Assembly: GCA_035578155.1 (NCBI GenBank)
Contig: JAPWDM010000001.1
Span: 10,639,543 to 10,703,542, forward strand
Length of the DNA stretch: 64,000 nt
Source of the DNA: Brachynemurus nebulosus
Lineage: Eukaryota > Arthropoda > Insecta > Neuroptera > Myrmeleontidae
Reading direction: 5' to 3'
Both the position numbers and the translations under genes were made by a program. Positions 1-9,823 of the stretch are shown one piece after another (positions within the stretch are counted from its first letter, which is position 1; every line of letters starts with the position of its first letter). The notes under the pieces were generated by a model. That model saw nothing but the letters and a program-made list of their open reading frames with translations. It was not told the DNA's origin and searched no databases.

Positions 1-2
1 TT

Positions 3-290
3 CGCGGAACAATTTTAATACCAAGCAAATTTATACTTACTTCTCATACGGAAAATTTTCCAACTTTTAGTAAAACTTTATTTTTTTTTGTTGCCAATTC
101 CACAACATATGCTGTATGTGAAAGCTGGCTTACTTTGAAAGTTTCCCCTACATGCTTAGGTTATGTTGTTCAAAAGAATAATTCAAATTTATTTATTATA
201 AAGATAAGTGATTTACCTTACACAAAAAGTTGGAATATTTATAAATCTTCTGATGAAGAGCATGTTATTGTAACAGAACACTTTTTGTAA
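3..290 (+). CDS. C-terminal coding fragment, unrecognised, cut by window edge
   Basis: An open frame enters from the left edge and runs about 95 codons to a TAA at 288-290. That is long for DNA this AT-rich, where stop codons are frequent. I do not recognise the family. The segment has a Phe run where the DNA is a T homopolymer, a middle part with Cys-Glu-Ser-Trp, and an end rich in acidic residues (Ser-Ser-Asp-Glu-Glu) before His-Phe-Leu-stop. The upstream part and start codon lie outside the window. It sits next to foldback elements, so it may be the 3' end of a transposon protein; a chance open frame cannot be excluded. No AATAAA follows directly, although A-rich sequence does. Confidence 0.35.
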   Translation, partial: RGTILIPSKFILTSHTENFPTFSKTLFFFVANSTTYAVCESWLTLKVSPTCLGYVVQKNNSNLFIIKISDLPYTKSWNIYKSSDEEHVIVTEHFL

Positions 291-415
291 ATTTAGAATA
301 AAAAAGTATGAATAAAAAAAACTATTGAAAAATTATTTTTTACTATTTTCTTTCATTTTTTAATTAAAAACAATGTTAACAATATTAATAACAGTAAAAT
401 TAGCAATAATAAATT

Positions 416-922
416 CACTGCTGATCCGACTGAGAGAAAGAAAAATGCATATGTATTGGTCACATAGATATAAAAGAAAACGTTAGGAATTTTTTGAGTA
501 AACAAATCATATATGTATACAGGGTGGAATTTTCATAACTCTTATGCTTTTTAGTAAATTTCGATAAAATTTTACGATGATTTAGAACAGAATTTGTTAG
601 AAACAACATAGCTATGTTGTTTCCGAAAAATTCCGTTCTAAATCATCGTAAAATTTTATGAAATATAAAATTTTACGATAATTTAGAACAGAATTTGTTG
701 AAAACAACATAATTTAAAATATAGCTATGTTGTTTCCAACAAATTCCGTTCTAAACCATCGTAAAATTTTATCGAAATTCACCAAAAGTATAAGAGTTAT
801 TAAAATTCCACCCTGTATACATATATAATGATTTGTTTACATAAAAAATTCTTAATCTTTTTTTTTATATCTGTGTGACCAATACATACGCATTTTTCGT
901 TCTCTCAATCGGTTCAGCAGTG
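416..922. repeat. Foldback element with a CAGGGTGG-ended core
   Basis: A long imperfect inverted repeat. The outer arms (from CACTGCTGATCC at 416 and ending GGTTCAGCAGTG at 922) enclose an inner unit at 520-815 that begins CAGGGTGGAATTTT and ends AAAATTCCACCCTG. Inside the inner unit, TTTACGATGATTTAGAACAG-type segments are repeated and inverted around ATAGCTATGTTGTTTCC. The core ends belong to the CAGGGTG MITE type also seen at 44803-45136, and a trace of it (AGGGTGG followed by AATAACTCT) occurs inside the large palindrome near 12050. No coding capacity is seen. Confidence 0.8.
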
Positions 923-929
923 TAAATAA

Positions 930-1320
930 AAAAAAAAAAAATAGTAACATAAAAAAAGTGTCAAATTTAACACAATGATGTGTAAAATTAACTGATTTAG
1001 TATGTTGTATAATACTATATGCAACACATTTATTGAGTAAACTTCTACATTCTAATTCAGTTAATTTGACACATCACTGTGTTAAAAATGTACACTAAAT
1101 AATGGTTATTATTAACATATTTATTGTTAAAATTATAACATAACTCATTGTGTAAAATTAACACAAAATGTATGTCCTTTTGTGTGTTAAATCATTGACA
1201 CAAATCTTGTGTATAGATTTGACACATATGCTTTGTGTTAAAATAACACAAAAAATTGAGTGGACCGTTCTGGACATGTGAAATGTGTTAATTTTGACAC
1301 AAATTTTTCGACAGTGTATG
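930..1320. repeat. Repeat rich in TTAACAC / GTGTTAA motifs
   Basis: Many copies of GTGTTAA, TTAACAC, TTGACACA and TGTGTCAA in both orientations, with a local inverted pair around 960-1090. It ends near ACACAAATTTTTCGACAGTG. It looks like a degenerate non-autonomous element; no terminal duplication was found. Confidence 0.5.
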
Positions 1321-1547
1321 TATAAAGTCCCATAAGAATATTGTAGCTTTTTTTTCACTTTTACCATGGAAAAGAAAGAACAGATTTTTACAGCGAAAAA
1401 AATGTTACAAAACATTTCATTGGTCATTTCATTGTAGATAAACACGGTAAAAACAAAACAAAAATTCGTATTGGTAAATTTAATTGATTTCAGAATCATA
1501 GTAACAATGTATTAAATAATAATATGAATTATACTAATTTATTCAAT

Positions 1548-1790
1548 TCGTTAAATTGTCTTACCGTATTACACTTGAGTTTTATATTTTTTCTGAATAA
1601 ATTTATGTTTTCTTCAACTCAAATTTCTTATCTAAAAGCAATTTAACTCGAAGAACTGTCAACTAACAAAAACGCTTCAGCTTCGCTGTCGCGTTTTTGT
1701 TAGTTGACAGTTCTTCTCGTTAAATTGCTAGGCAACAACTTTTCGTTAGACAAACCCAAATTTATTTGAGAATATACAAACCTCTCGTGT
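1548..1790. repeat. Dispersed repeat, copy A, with central hairpin
   Basis: Starts TTCGTTAAATTGTCTTACCG and contains a strong hairpin at about 1652-1719 built on AGAACTGTCAACTAAC and its complement GTTAGTTGACAGTTCT. A diverged second copy lies at 2481-2740 in the same orientation. The two flank the piggyBac-like remnant. Confidence 0.7.
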
Positions 1791-1933
1791 AATAATAAGT
1801 GAATCAAATAGTACTATGATAATATATTGTATGAAAATTAAAAATTTGCATAACACAAGAATTATTTACTAAAAATATACGAAAAACTTCAAATGGAAAA
1901 TAAAGGTAGTAAAAAATAAAAAAATAAAAAAAC

Positions 1934-2035
1934 ACTTCCCGAGTCACTTAAACTATCGTCGTTACAGGAAAATTCTTCTTCTTGCCTAAAAAGTTCAGTT
2001 CTGATCTTTTTATCAGTTACATATCGTGAATTCAT
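1934..2035 (-). pseudogene. N-terminus of a piggyBac-like transposase, truncated
   Basis: On the minus strand an ATG at 2033-2035 opens a frame starting Met-Asn-Ser-Arg and becoming rich in Glu and Asp-Asp-Ser, of about 34 residues. It then runs into a T/A-rich low-complexity tract with no further transposase similarity. Acidic, serine-rich N-termini are usual in piggyBac transposases. The ATG lies about 195 bp inside a TTAA-bordered end at 2229, the expected layout for this superfamily. The catalytic DDD domain and zinc-binding C-terminus are missing, so this is a relic. The assignment rests more on the adjacent terminus than on the protein. Confidence 0.5.
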
Positions 2036-2229
2036 TGTCTTATAAAAGTACGAAATTACAATAAACACGTAAATTCCAGGTGCAAACACGAAGTAATTTT
2101 CAAATATGGTAACAAATAAAGCGTAAAACTACTTTGACATCTTGCTGATTACGGGCTACGAGGGTACTCAACGCTAGAAACATGTCGTGATGGTTCACTC
2201 GCGCATGACACAGCCCTGTTGTTCTAGGG
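1934..2229 (-). mobile_element. piggyBac-like element, one end only
   Basis: TTAA at 2230-2233 is preceded on the plus strand by CTAGGG, so read inward the end is CCCTAGAACAACAGGG. This is a piggyBac-type terminus (CCCTAG next to TTAA). The transposase start follows about 195 bp inside. I found no matching left terminus, so the element is truncated on that side. Confidence 0.6.
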
Positions 2230-2265
2230 TTAAATAATAATATGAATTTTATAATCTATTTCACT

Positions 2266-2470
2266 TAAATTTAAGCATGATTCATCACTTACGAATTTAA
2301 GGAATTCCCGTTTTCTTAGCTTTATCACTTTCATTGTTGCAAATGCGTAAATTTTAAATTTTCAGTTTGTTTTTAAAAAAGAATAGAAGATTGATTTGTT
2401 TCGAATATAAGAATTATTTAATTTTTAAACGATGACTCATGCTCAGTTGTATTTGAAATGGGGTAGGTAT
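2266..2470. repeat. Dispersed repeat, second copy at 30688-30900
   Basis: The stretch around GAAGATTGATTTGTTTCGAA followed by TATAAGAATTATTTAATTTT is repeated, diverged but collinear, at 30688-30900, along with flanking TTTTCTTAGCTTTATC-type sequence. No coding content. Confidence 0.75.
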
Positions 2471-2480
2471 ATATAATTTT

Positions 2481-2740
2481 ATTCGTTAAATATTGTCTTA
2501 CCGTATTACACTCCAGTTTTATATTTTTCTGAACAAATTTTTGTTTTCTACAATTCAAATTTGTTTCCTAAAAGTAATTTAACTTGAAGAACTGTCAACC
2601 TAAAAACACTCTAGCTACGCTGGCGTGTCTTTGTTAGTTGATAATTCTTCTCGCTAAATGGCTTGGGAACAAATTTTCGTTACATATAAGCACAAATTTA
2701 TTCGAAAAAATACAAACCTCTCATGTAATAACAACAGAAA
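2481..2740. repeat. Dispersed repeat, copy B, with decayed hairpin
   Basis: Second copy of the 1548-1790 repeat. The hairpin arms are less perfect here, so it is the more decayed copy. Confidence 0.7.
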
Positions 2741-3540
2741 AAAATTGGATAAAACAAATATTAAGTCTTATTGATTTTTAAAATGTCACTAGGGAACTTA
2801 ATACTTCACAGATTGGACTTAAAAATAAAAAAATGATAAAGGAAAGCTTCTTTCTAAGAACCTCTTTCAACACACGTGGCATGTGGTACGTGAAAAAAAT
2901 TTTCATCATCCATTCCAACACAACAAAGGACCTCATGGAACGAAGGGTAATTTTTTGTTTACCACATATTAACTAATATTTCTACCTGCAACAAAATTTC
3001 ATTTTCATAGTCAGAAAGATGTAGAAATTATGGGGATGTGACAGATGGATGAAATGATGTGTTCCGAGATTTTTTCTTCGGAACTCTAAAAAGATGTTTT
3101 CTAATTTTTTTCAGACTCATTGTTATGGTGGTAATCAAGCAATTAATTTCAAACTTCTTAACCAATCCACAATCCCTAAAGTACCGAAAACGCTTGTAAC
3201 ATATATATATAGATAAATCAACCTATGAATTCCAACAAAAGAAAAACGCTCCCTACCCACAATGCACGATCTTATAACAGTTTACCTGACTAACCCAGAT
3301 ACAGAGATACATGTCGGAAGATAATAATCTAAGGGGGCGTTTATACATACGATTTTGATTGGATGAAAATCGAAATAAAAATCGTTTAATGATACTTGCG
3401 AGTTTATACACATACGATTTCTTCTCTCGATTTTAAAAGAGAAAATGGCTCTTACATAAAATATCAGCTTATAAGTATTCAGAAAAACTCTAATTTTATA
3501 TGTATAAAATCATTATACCTAAATGACAATTATAAAATAT
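2741..3540. other. No gene seen; two TTTATACA(C)ATACGATTT motifs
   Basis: AT-rich sequence without a credible gene. Near 3345 and 3408 the motif TTTATACATACGATTT or TTTATACACATACGATTT occurs. A related inverted form is near 20215. These may be the ends of an unrecognised element. Confidence 0.4.
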
Positions 3541-3544
3541 ACAT

Positions 3545-3760
3545 ATTGGCTAATAGGCATGATGACGAATTTTTAAAAACTCTTCTACGAGATTCAGAAA
3601 TATCTACTTAAACAAAAAAAAATCTTATTTCTAAAAAAGAAATCGATTTATTAGTATAAAATTGTCATTTTAATTATTAATTTCGAAATGCACGTCAAAA
3701 CGCTCGAATATGTCATGGCGTCTTCTGTGACGTCACGTCTATGTAATCAATTGCTTGGAT
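3545..3760. repeat. Left arm of a degenerate long inverted repeat (partner 7525-7712)
   Basis: TAGGCATGATGAC near 3556 pairs with GTCATCATGCCTA near 7710. ACGTCACGTCTATGTAA near 3732 pairs with its complement near 7530. Both arms also share AT-rich sequence between these anchors. The broken THAP domain lies just inside the left arm, so this could be an old DNA transposon of about 4.2 kb with later insertions. Confidence 0.4.
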
Positions 3761-3832
3761 ACACAAATATAACGCAACTGTATATTGTGTTGAGTTTGAG
3801 TTAGAAGAATTTAGTTGATTTTTGTTACAAAT

Positions 3833-4019
3833 ATGAATACTAAAGTTTATAACTGGTGTGCAGTCCCTCAGTGTGGAAATACATCAATAAAAAATTCTAG
3901 CAAGTTATTTATTTACGTTCCACATAAAAGAAATGCGCACTAAGTGGCTTAATCTTGCACGGCGAGATCTAAAAGCTATTTGTCTAAATTCTCCAATTTA
4001 TTTTTGTGAAGAACACTGA
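3833..4019 (+). pseudogene. THAP zinc-finger domain, frameshifted
   Basis: ATG at 3833 opens a THAP-like (C2CH) DNA-binding domain. Cys9 and Cys14 form the first pair (Cys-x4-Cys after a Trp), followed by Phe-Ile-Tyr-Val-Pro, matching the THAP Phe-x-x-x-Pro pattern. The frame hits TAA near 3943. In the +1 frame immediately after, a Lys-Trp-Leu segment leads to Phe-Cys-Glu-Glu-His, the expected Cys-x2-His pair, and TGA at 4017. One frameshift therefore breaks the domain, and the sequence stops at the final His. THAP domains occur in P-element and Kolobok transposases and in host proteins derived from them; which applies here cannot be told. Confidence 0.7.
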
Positions 4020-4235
4020 CGTAAATTTTTACTTCATTTCATACATTCTAAAATATTCTATGCATAATAACTTTGTTTGGTGTCTAAATTCAATAATAAA
4101 TTTGATGCTTTTTAGTCGAATTTTCTCCGAAAAATTAGACTTATACAGTCTATACGATAAGAGCTGCGAGAGGCGAGAGTAGGGGCGCTATCCGTTTTCG
4201 GACCCGTAGAACACGAATATGTAGAAAAAAAAATG

Positions 4236-4239
<4 letters not shown>

Positions 4240-4299
<60 letters not shown>
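4240..4299. repeat. (TA)n microsatellite
   Basis: About 60 bp of pure TA dinucleotide repeat. Confidence 0.98.
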
Positions 4300-4301
<2 letters not shown>

Positions 4302-4619
4302 CCGCCACCTTTTAATTTGTGTAGGGCCTTCCTATGGAAGTTAAGAGATGAAATTTGGTAAATGGGGCTCATTTTCGAGGCACCTCATACTATCAAAGTG
4401 GGGTCAAATTTTGGGCAAATTTTTTTTTTGACCCGACCTTTAAGGGGGTGGTGGGGGGTAACAAAACAATAAAACTTTTCCAAACTGGTTTTAAATAATG
4501 TTTAGATCAATTATCTACAACATATCCAAAATTCAGCTTCCTAGAGTGATTTGGAGGGAGTAGGGAGGGGGAAAACGATTTTCGCTGGATCTAACACGCC
4601 CCCAGCCCCCCAGAATTAA

Positions 4620-5215
4620 CATAGAGGATTGAAATTTGGTGTGTTGATAGAGTTCATACCTAGGTTATGCTTTTTGGAGGTTTTAATATTTTACCCCCAC
4701 CCCCCTCATTTTTAAGCTACAATTTCATGCTTTTTTGACGTTTTCGAAGTTTGTACCACTCGCACAGGTCACCCAAATAAACCTAGAGGGCTGAAATTTT
4801 GTATTGGGATTGAGTTAGTATCAAGGGGGTGCCTTTTGGGGGTCTCAACTTTTAACCCTTACCCTCACCATTTTTATACCAAAAAGAACATCATTTTTCT
4901 TGTTTTTTAACAGTTTCGTTCGGGTCAAAATCTCCCCAAATAGACCTAGAGGGCTGAAATTTTGTGTACAAGTTAAGTTGATAGCCAGCCACTGCTTTTT
5001 GGAGGTTTGAACTTTTAACCCTTACCCCCACGATTTTTACGCCAATATTTCCTTGATTTTTTTGCTTTTTTTCTAACACGTCTAGAAGCTTTCTAAGAAA
5101 ACATACAGAGCTGAAATTTTGTACGTGTATTGAGTTAGTATCCAGCTAGTGCCTTTTAGGGATTAAACATTACTTCTCCCCCCACTTCTCCCATTTTTAC
5201 ATCGGAATTCAGTGG
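4620..5215. repeat. Degenerate tandem repeat, period about 160 bp
   Basis: The phrase (C)TGAAATTT(T/G)GT recurs at about 4629, 4791, 4954 and 5111. It is followed each time by TTGAGTTAGTATC-like sequence, TGCCTTTTGGGGG and an ACCCCCACCATTTTTA-like block. Spacings are 162, 163 and 157 bp. The GGGGG and CCCCC blocks stand out from the AT-rich surroundings. Related, poorer matches continue upstream to about 4380. Confidence 0.75.
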
Positions 5216-5394
5216 TATTGTAAATATGTTTTAAATGAATTACTTTTATTCTAACACACAGTAGGCGAATAGTAATTTTAAAAAATTAAAAAAAAAATGA
5301 ATTTACTTTTTTAACAAAAGCAAATACATATAGGTAGTTGCATACATACATATTATATTACATATAGGTAATTCTATATGTATACATACATATA

Positions 5395-6669
5395 GGCTGA
5401 CGAGCACCAAATCAGAGAAATTTACTACTTTAGTTTTGTAAACTACTTTAGTTAGAACTAAAGAAGTATTATACTATTTTAGTATTTTACTACATTAGTT
5501 TTGCTTGGAGAGTTCATTCACAGAATACTTCTTTAGTTTCAACTACTTTAGTTTTCTCCAAATACTCTTTTAGTTATTAGAAATGTGTGATGTAACATAA
5601 AAATTTTATCAGAAAAAGATGGAAATAATGATTTGGGTGGCATCCACTATAAACAAAAAATCTTTAGAGAAAAAATTTTTGGTTTCTTAGTTTCTTTTTT
5701 TTCTGAAAATTTTGAAAATTAATAAAAAAATTTTATCTCTTTCATTTTTTCTATATGGTGCGCATCCCCCCCCCATTCTCAAATAAAAAGCTTGATTTCT
5801 TACACGCCTGTTTTTTCTATCTTGAGCAGTTCGTACTATAGACTCAAACGTATTATCTTCATTAAAAACACCATTCATATTGCCAAAATACAGTCAACAC
5901 CGATTACTCGGTGCAGTAATGGGAGAACAAGGACGGACAAATCAAAATCATGGCTAATTCAAAATTAAACTGAAAAAAAATTTAGTCATAAAAAAGTTAA
6001 TTAAAAAAATCAAAAAACCAGACTGCGTAAAAATCAGACTAAACGGTGGAAAAAAGATGAAATAGAGGAAAAGAAAAATGAATAAGTAATAATTGTACCA
6101 AGTTAAATAAAAATATCTGATGCCTCTGACTGCTTTACTTTTTAATCAGTTTTCTTTTTCTCTACTTGAATTGTGTTTAAAAATTATTTAGAAGAAAAAA
6201 TATATAGGTACGCATGCAGCGCGTGGGTTTTCACATTCAGCCTGGTTAATTTGCCCCCAAATAATTGGAAACTGACTGTAATATTTAATATCATTTTATT
6301 ATCATATTACCACATGTAATTAAAAAACCCCGAAAAATGTTCAATTACGAAAATAAATCGAAAATAAGACACAAAAATGCACGTCACCAATGTTTTTTAA
6401 AGATAGTCTTTTACATACTCCTGCTAGTGGGTAGGAGTATATTTTGGCTTTGTTTACTCTCTTACTTACTACTTTAGTATTATACTCCAGAGTGGTGCAC
6501 ACCAGCGATTGTTTACTCTCAAGAGAATATTTTCAATACTTCTTTAGTAAAATACTCCACAACTGAAAATACTACATTAGTATAGAAAGTAATTGAAATC
6601 GTCAATTTTTCACTCTTTTAGTAAAATACTAAGTTAGTTACAAAATCTCCTGGTTGGTGCTCGTCAGCC
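5395..6669. mobile_element. Non-autonomous DNA transposon, GGCTGACGAGCACCAA termini
   Basis: Terminal inverted repeats begin GGCTGACGAGCACCAA at 5395 and end TTGGTGCTCGTCAGCC at 6669. Both subterminal regions are packed with ACT(A)CTTTAGT and AGTAAAATACT motifs, as in transposase-binding subterminal repeats. No transposase is seen; a short minus-strand ATG frame (5687-5878) is unrecognised. The flanks show no clear target duplication. The interior (about 5985-6185) matches a second region at about 33440-33665, so part of the interior is itself a dispersed repeat. Confidence 0.75.
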
Positions 6670-6699
6670 ATTAAGTAGGAATTTCGGATTTTTATTATT

Positions 6700-7776
6700 T
6701 ATAAAATAATTTTTTATTTTTTATTTTTTTTATTTTTTATTCTTTTATTTTTTTTTTTTTTGAAAGAAAATATATTTTTATAAAGGCCTTCCAGTTTACT
6801 ATTTAAGATCCTTTTTTAATATTTAAAACTAAAACATAAAGGCAATTAGCGGATAAACATGAGCAGGAATGTCCTCGTACGAATTGTGTTGGTTTTTTTT
6901 CTGCTACCTGTTTTCGGCACAAAATTGAAATTTACTGAGATACAGCCCTTAAATACTTAAAACCTTTTTTTAAAGCCTCGATCAGCCGAACACTCATCAC
7001 CAGTTTTGAAACCAACAAAATGACAATTCGGTTGTAGACTTTCAATCACATTTCGCTTGTAGACATTCAATACCGAAGATGAAGGGGAAAATTCGACTAC
7101 CGTGATGGGGCCCCGCTGCTCACGGCGTTTTTTAAAGTTATGTTTGATTATTCACAATTATTCACAATTATTTATCTTAATGAGTACCTACTTTATTAAT
7201 AAATAATGTAGCCTGTAATATTTGTACTTGTCATGAAGTAAAAATAAGAGCAAACCAAAAGCATATTTTACGGATTTTGAACTTATAAGTCTTTTTTTTT
7301 TAAAGAATATTGATGTACTTACGTTGAAGTTTTGACATTTCTAAATTCTGCTGAGCAAAAGTCTTTATTTGATGCAAGAAGCTCTCCTAGCATTAGCAAA
7401 TCAATTTTTGGTAAATTAAAACTATTTGCCTTCTAGTAAATTCATGTTCCATTGCTAACGTTTCTTAATAAATGCAATAAAAATTGCAGAGCTTGTACAC
7501 AAAATTGAGTTCAACAAAATATTGTTTACATAGACGTGACGTAGTTTATTATGATTTGTGTTCAATCTAACATGGCGGACAGTTGTAATTTTGTCATTTT
7601 ACTAAAAAAAGATTAATAATAAAATAAAAAATAAAAATTAATACGTTTTTTATTATTTGTGAATCCTATTTCATTAGATAAATATATAATTACAATAATT
7701 CTTTATTACTGTCATCATGCCTATTTCCAAATTATGTGCTCAGCTATAAATAAAGCTGTCGAATTTTTAATTTTTT

Positions 7777-7811
<35 letters not shown>

Positions 7812-7830
7812 TTTTTTTATTGATTTAGTA
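6700..7830. other. No gene; low-complexity T-rich tract and (TTTA)n
   Basis: A T/A homopolymer-like tract at 6700-6765 and a TTTA microsatellite at about 7778-7813. The right arm of the degenerate inverted repeat paired with 3545-3760 lies at 7525-7712. No coding region recognised. Confidence 0.7.
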
Positions 7831-8440
7831 TTAAAACAAATAAAAATGACGATAAAAGTTTATGCACATATTTAATTTTGATTAAAAATTATTAAAAACT
7901 TAATTTTTTATTTATAGGAAAGCGCTTTATGTAACGGCACTTTTTACTATTCCTCTTAGAAATTGTATTATTTAGTACCAAATACGTATGATAATTTAAT
8001 TAAATTGTTTGTTTTCCTTTCTATTATTTTACTTTGCCCAGATTAAAAAAAAAAAGAAAGGAAAATGGGTTATTTACTTGCTAAACACTATGCTTAATAT
8101 ATTAAATTTTAATATTTTTTAACGAAAATTAAACGTGTCCGACAATTTTTATCTACCTACTTTTTTACTTGTTTTACTTGCAAATCAATCAAGAAAAAGA
8201 GAAAACTTGACGGAATTTCGTTGGCACAAAGTTTGGGAAATTGCCGAAATATTATCAAATGCCAACCATATAGTTGCATTTTGCTTTATTTTTTAATCTT
8301 ACTAAAATTTGGAAAATTGAAATGTCAATAAAAAAATAAATCGCACGCACACTAATCTTTAAAATAAAAATTTGGGTACAGGTCTACCCACACTGTCAAC
8401 TTCCCACTGGGTGCCCTTAAAGACTAGAGACTACTGTACA
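7831..8440. other. AT-rich, nothing recognised
   Basis: No open frame, repeat end or RNA gene that I can support. Confidence 0.6.
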
Positions 8441-8602
8441 TAAATAATATTCTTTTTTTTTTCATTTCAGGCGGTTCCTCCCCTGAGCCCCCGATAGGGG
8501 TTTTGCCTCTTGCACCATACTGGAGGCTTCGCCTTCTGTACCTAAAGGTGGGGGCTCCACCCTTATCAAACAAATGATAACATCATTTGTTCTCAAGATA
8601 TG
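8441..8602. other. GC-richer flank containing the target-site repeat
   Basis: GC-rich compared with its surroundings. The last part, CATCATTTGTTCTCAAGATATG followed by CGAGAC, recurs with one change at about 19706-19735 (CATCATTTGTTCTCGAGATA then TGCGAGAC). There it is uninterrupted. The palindromic element therefore inserted into a member of a repeat family, and the other member shows the empty-site layout. Confidence 0.65.
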
Positions 8603-8608
8603 CGAGAC
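8603..8608. repeat. 6-bp target-site duplication, left
   Basis: CGAGAC directly precedes the 5'-AGTAGTAG end of the palindromic element and is repeated directly after its other end at 19457-19462. Confidence 0.85.
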
Positions 8609-8734
8609 AGTAGTAGAAATATAAGAGAACGGGACCCACCTTCCCACCTGCCGACTTTTTGAGTGACCTCGGCAGGAGGCAAAACTACCGAGGCGGTTCT
8701 AGAAGCCTCCGGCGGTGGGTGGAGCAAAATTTGG

Positions 8735-8865
8735 TCTCCAACCTAACGATATCTAGTGAAATTTTTTCTAACCTAACAGAACCCAATGGAACTTGACCTA
8801 ACCTAACGAAACCTAAGTGAACTTAGCTTAACCTAACAAAATTTTTTCTAACCTAAGAACTGAAA
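8735..8865. repeat. AACCTAAC-type short tandem repeats in left arm
   Basis: Repeated (A)ACCTAAC(GA/AGA) words spaced about 15-25 bp, mirrored at about 19200-19330. Such words are common in insect intergenic DNA. The spacing is too irregular for telomere repeats. Confidence 0.7.
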
Positions 8866-8876
8866 AATTCCCTAAC

Positions 8877-9023
8877 AGATGGCGCAGCCACCTTCGAGCC
8901 CTGTGAATTCGCTACTAGATGGCGTTGCTAGTCTGGATTCCTGTGCGTAAGTTTGAAAAATTGTCAACAGATGGCATCGAAAACCTTTTTTTTGATAGTT
9001 AAACTAGCCATTAAAAGATGGCC
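8877..9023. promoter_or_regulatory. Four AGATGGC sites, left arm
   Basis: AGATGGCGC at 8877, AGATGGCGT at 8917, AGATGGCAT at 8969 and AGATGGCCT at 9016, all in the same orientation. The core resembles the CTCF insulator motif (AG(A/G)(T/G)GGCGC), but that link is inference. Mirrored in the right arm at about 19042-19188. They lie between the outer gene's 3' end and the element terminus. Confidence 0.4.
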
Positions 9024-9216
9024 TTGCTTTCATAATTTTATAATATTTTTATCTGAAAACAGGCTTATACAGGTTTTCCTCTAAATAAAAACACATTTTT
9101 TTTATTTTTAATTTTTAATTTTTATTTATTTTTTTTTTTTTTTTTTTATTAAATAAAAACTTTTTTTTATTTTTAATTTTTTTAATTTTTTTTAATTTTT
9201 TTCTTATTTTAATAAA

Positions 9217-9222
9217 TTTATT
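9217..9222 (-). terminator. AATAAA polyadenylation signal, outer gene left copy
   Basis: AATAAA on the minus strand about 32 bp beyond the stop codon; mirrored at 18844-18849. Confidence 0.5.
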
Positions 9223-9253
9223 TTAAAAGAAATATTTTTTATAATAAAAATGT

Positions 9254-9766
9254 TTAAATGTTAATAAAATAATATTTGTATATGGATATGACATTTTCCA
9301 TGGCGCAAGTTGCTCCGGAATGATGGCCGCATCGAGGGCTAGTGTATGTTGATGTTATGATTCTCAACTTGGGACAAATTGTTATTTCTTCAAAGTTCAT
9401 AATGGGCGCTGACGGTAGTAGTCGTTTCAAATAGCGTACTTTTTCTTCTCCCTTCGCATAGATGATGCGAGTTCCGTGTAGATTGTTTATTAAAATATAT
9501 TGTAGTTCCTCGTATTCAATATGTCCATCCATCCAGGTGAACCCATGATGGTTTTTCCGTAACCAGCGAGCTGTGCGTTGATCCTTTTCACTTAATCCGC
9601 AAAACGGTATTGGTGATTTGAAAATATAGTGTTGTAGTATATAATCTTCACCACAATTTTCTTCGGAAGAATCGAATTTCAACAGAGCTAATTCCTTTAT
9701 GTAGAATTTCCCATTTGTTGAATTTGGAAATCCTTGGAAGTCAACAATTGCTGCGTCGGTCTTTAT
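9254..9766 (-). pseudogene. Outer gene, left copy: start codon lost
   Basis: Reverse-complement copy of the intact right-arm gene 18300-18812. The reading frame (170 codons and stop) is otherwise identical, but the start codon at 9764-9766 reads ATA instead of ATG because of one substitution at 9764. There is no upstream ATG in frame before a stop, and the next in-frame Met is about residue 79, inside the conserved part, so normal initiation would not give a full protein. The frame stays open upstream only to a TTG. The promoter (TATAAAAG and TCAG) is unchanged. The substitution makes this the inactive member of the pair unless a non-AUG start is used. See the right copy for protein features. 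Confidence 0.7.
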
Positions 9767-9791
9767 TGTGCGTTGTCTAGAGCGCAACTGG

Positions 9792-9823
9792 CTGATTTAT
9801 AGTCGGATTGCGATGCTTTTATA
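9792..9823 (-). promoter_or_regulatory. TATA/initiator promoter of outer gene, left copy
   Basis: Mirror of 18243-18274: TATAAAAG at 9816-9823 and TCAG at 9792-9795 on the minus strand, with the initiator A 30 bp from the first T of the TATA box. Sequence is identical to the right copy. Confidence 0.7.

Noticed and set aside
4112..4372. 86-codon frame with an Ile-Tyr run, and similar frames at 23085-23306
   Set aside because: Produced by TA microsatellites.
8735..8865. Telomere-type repeats
   Set aside because: AACCTAAC words are irregularly spaced and mixed with other sequence, unlike (TTAGG)n arrays.
9766..9787. Seven-codon N-terminal extension of the outer gene
   Set aside because: Begins with TTG, and a stop lies just upstream. 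The ATG at 18300 in the right arm fits the TATA/initiator spacing, so that start was chosen.
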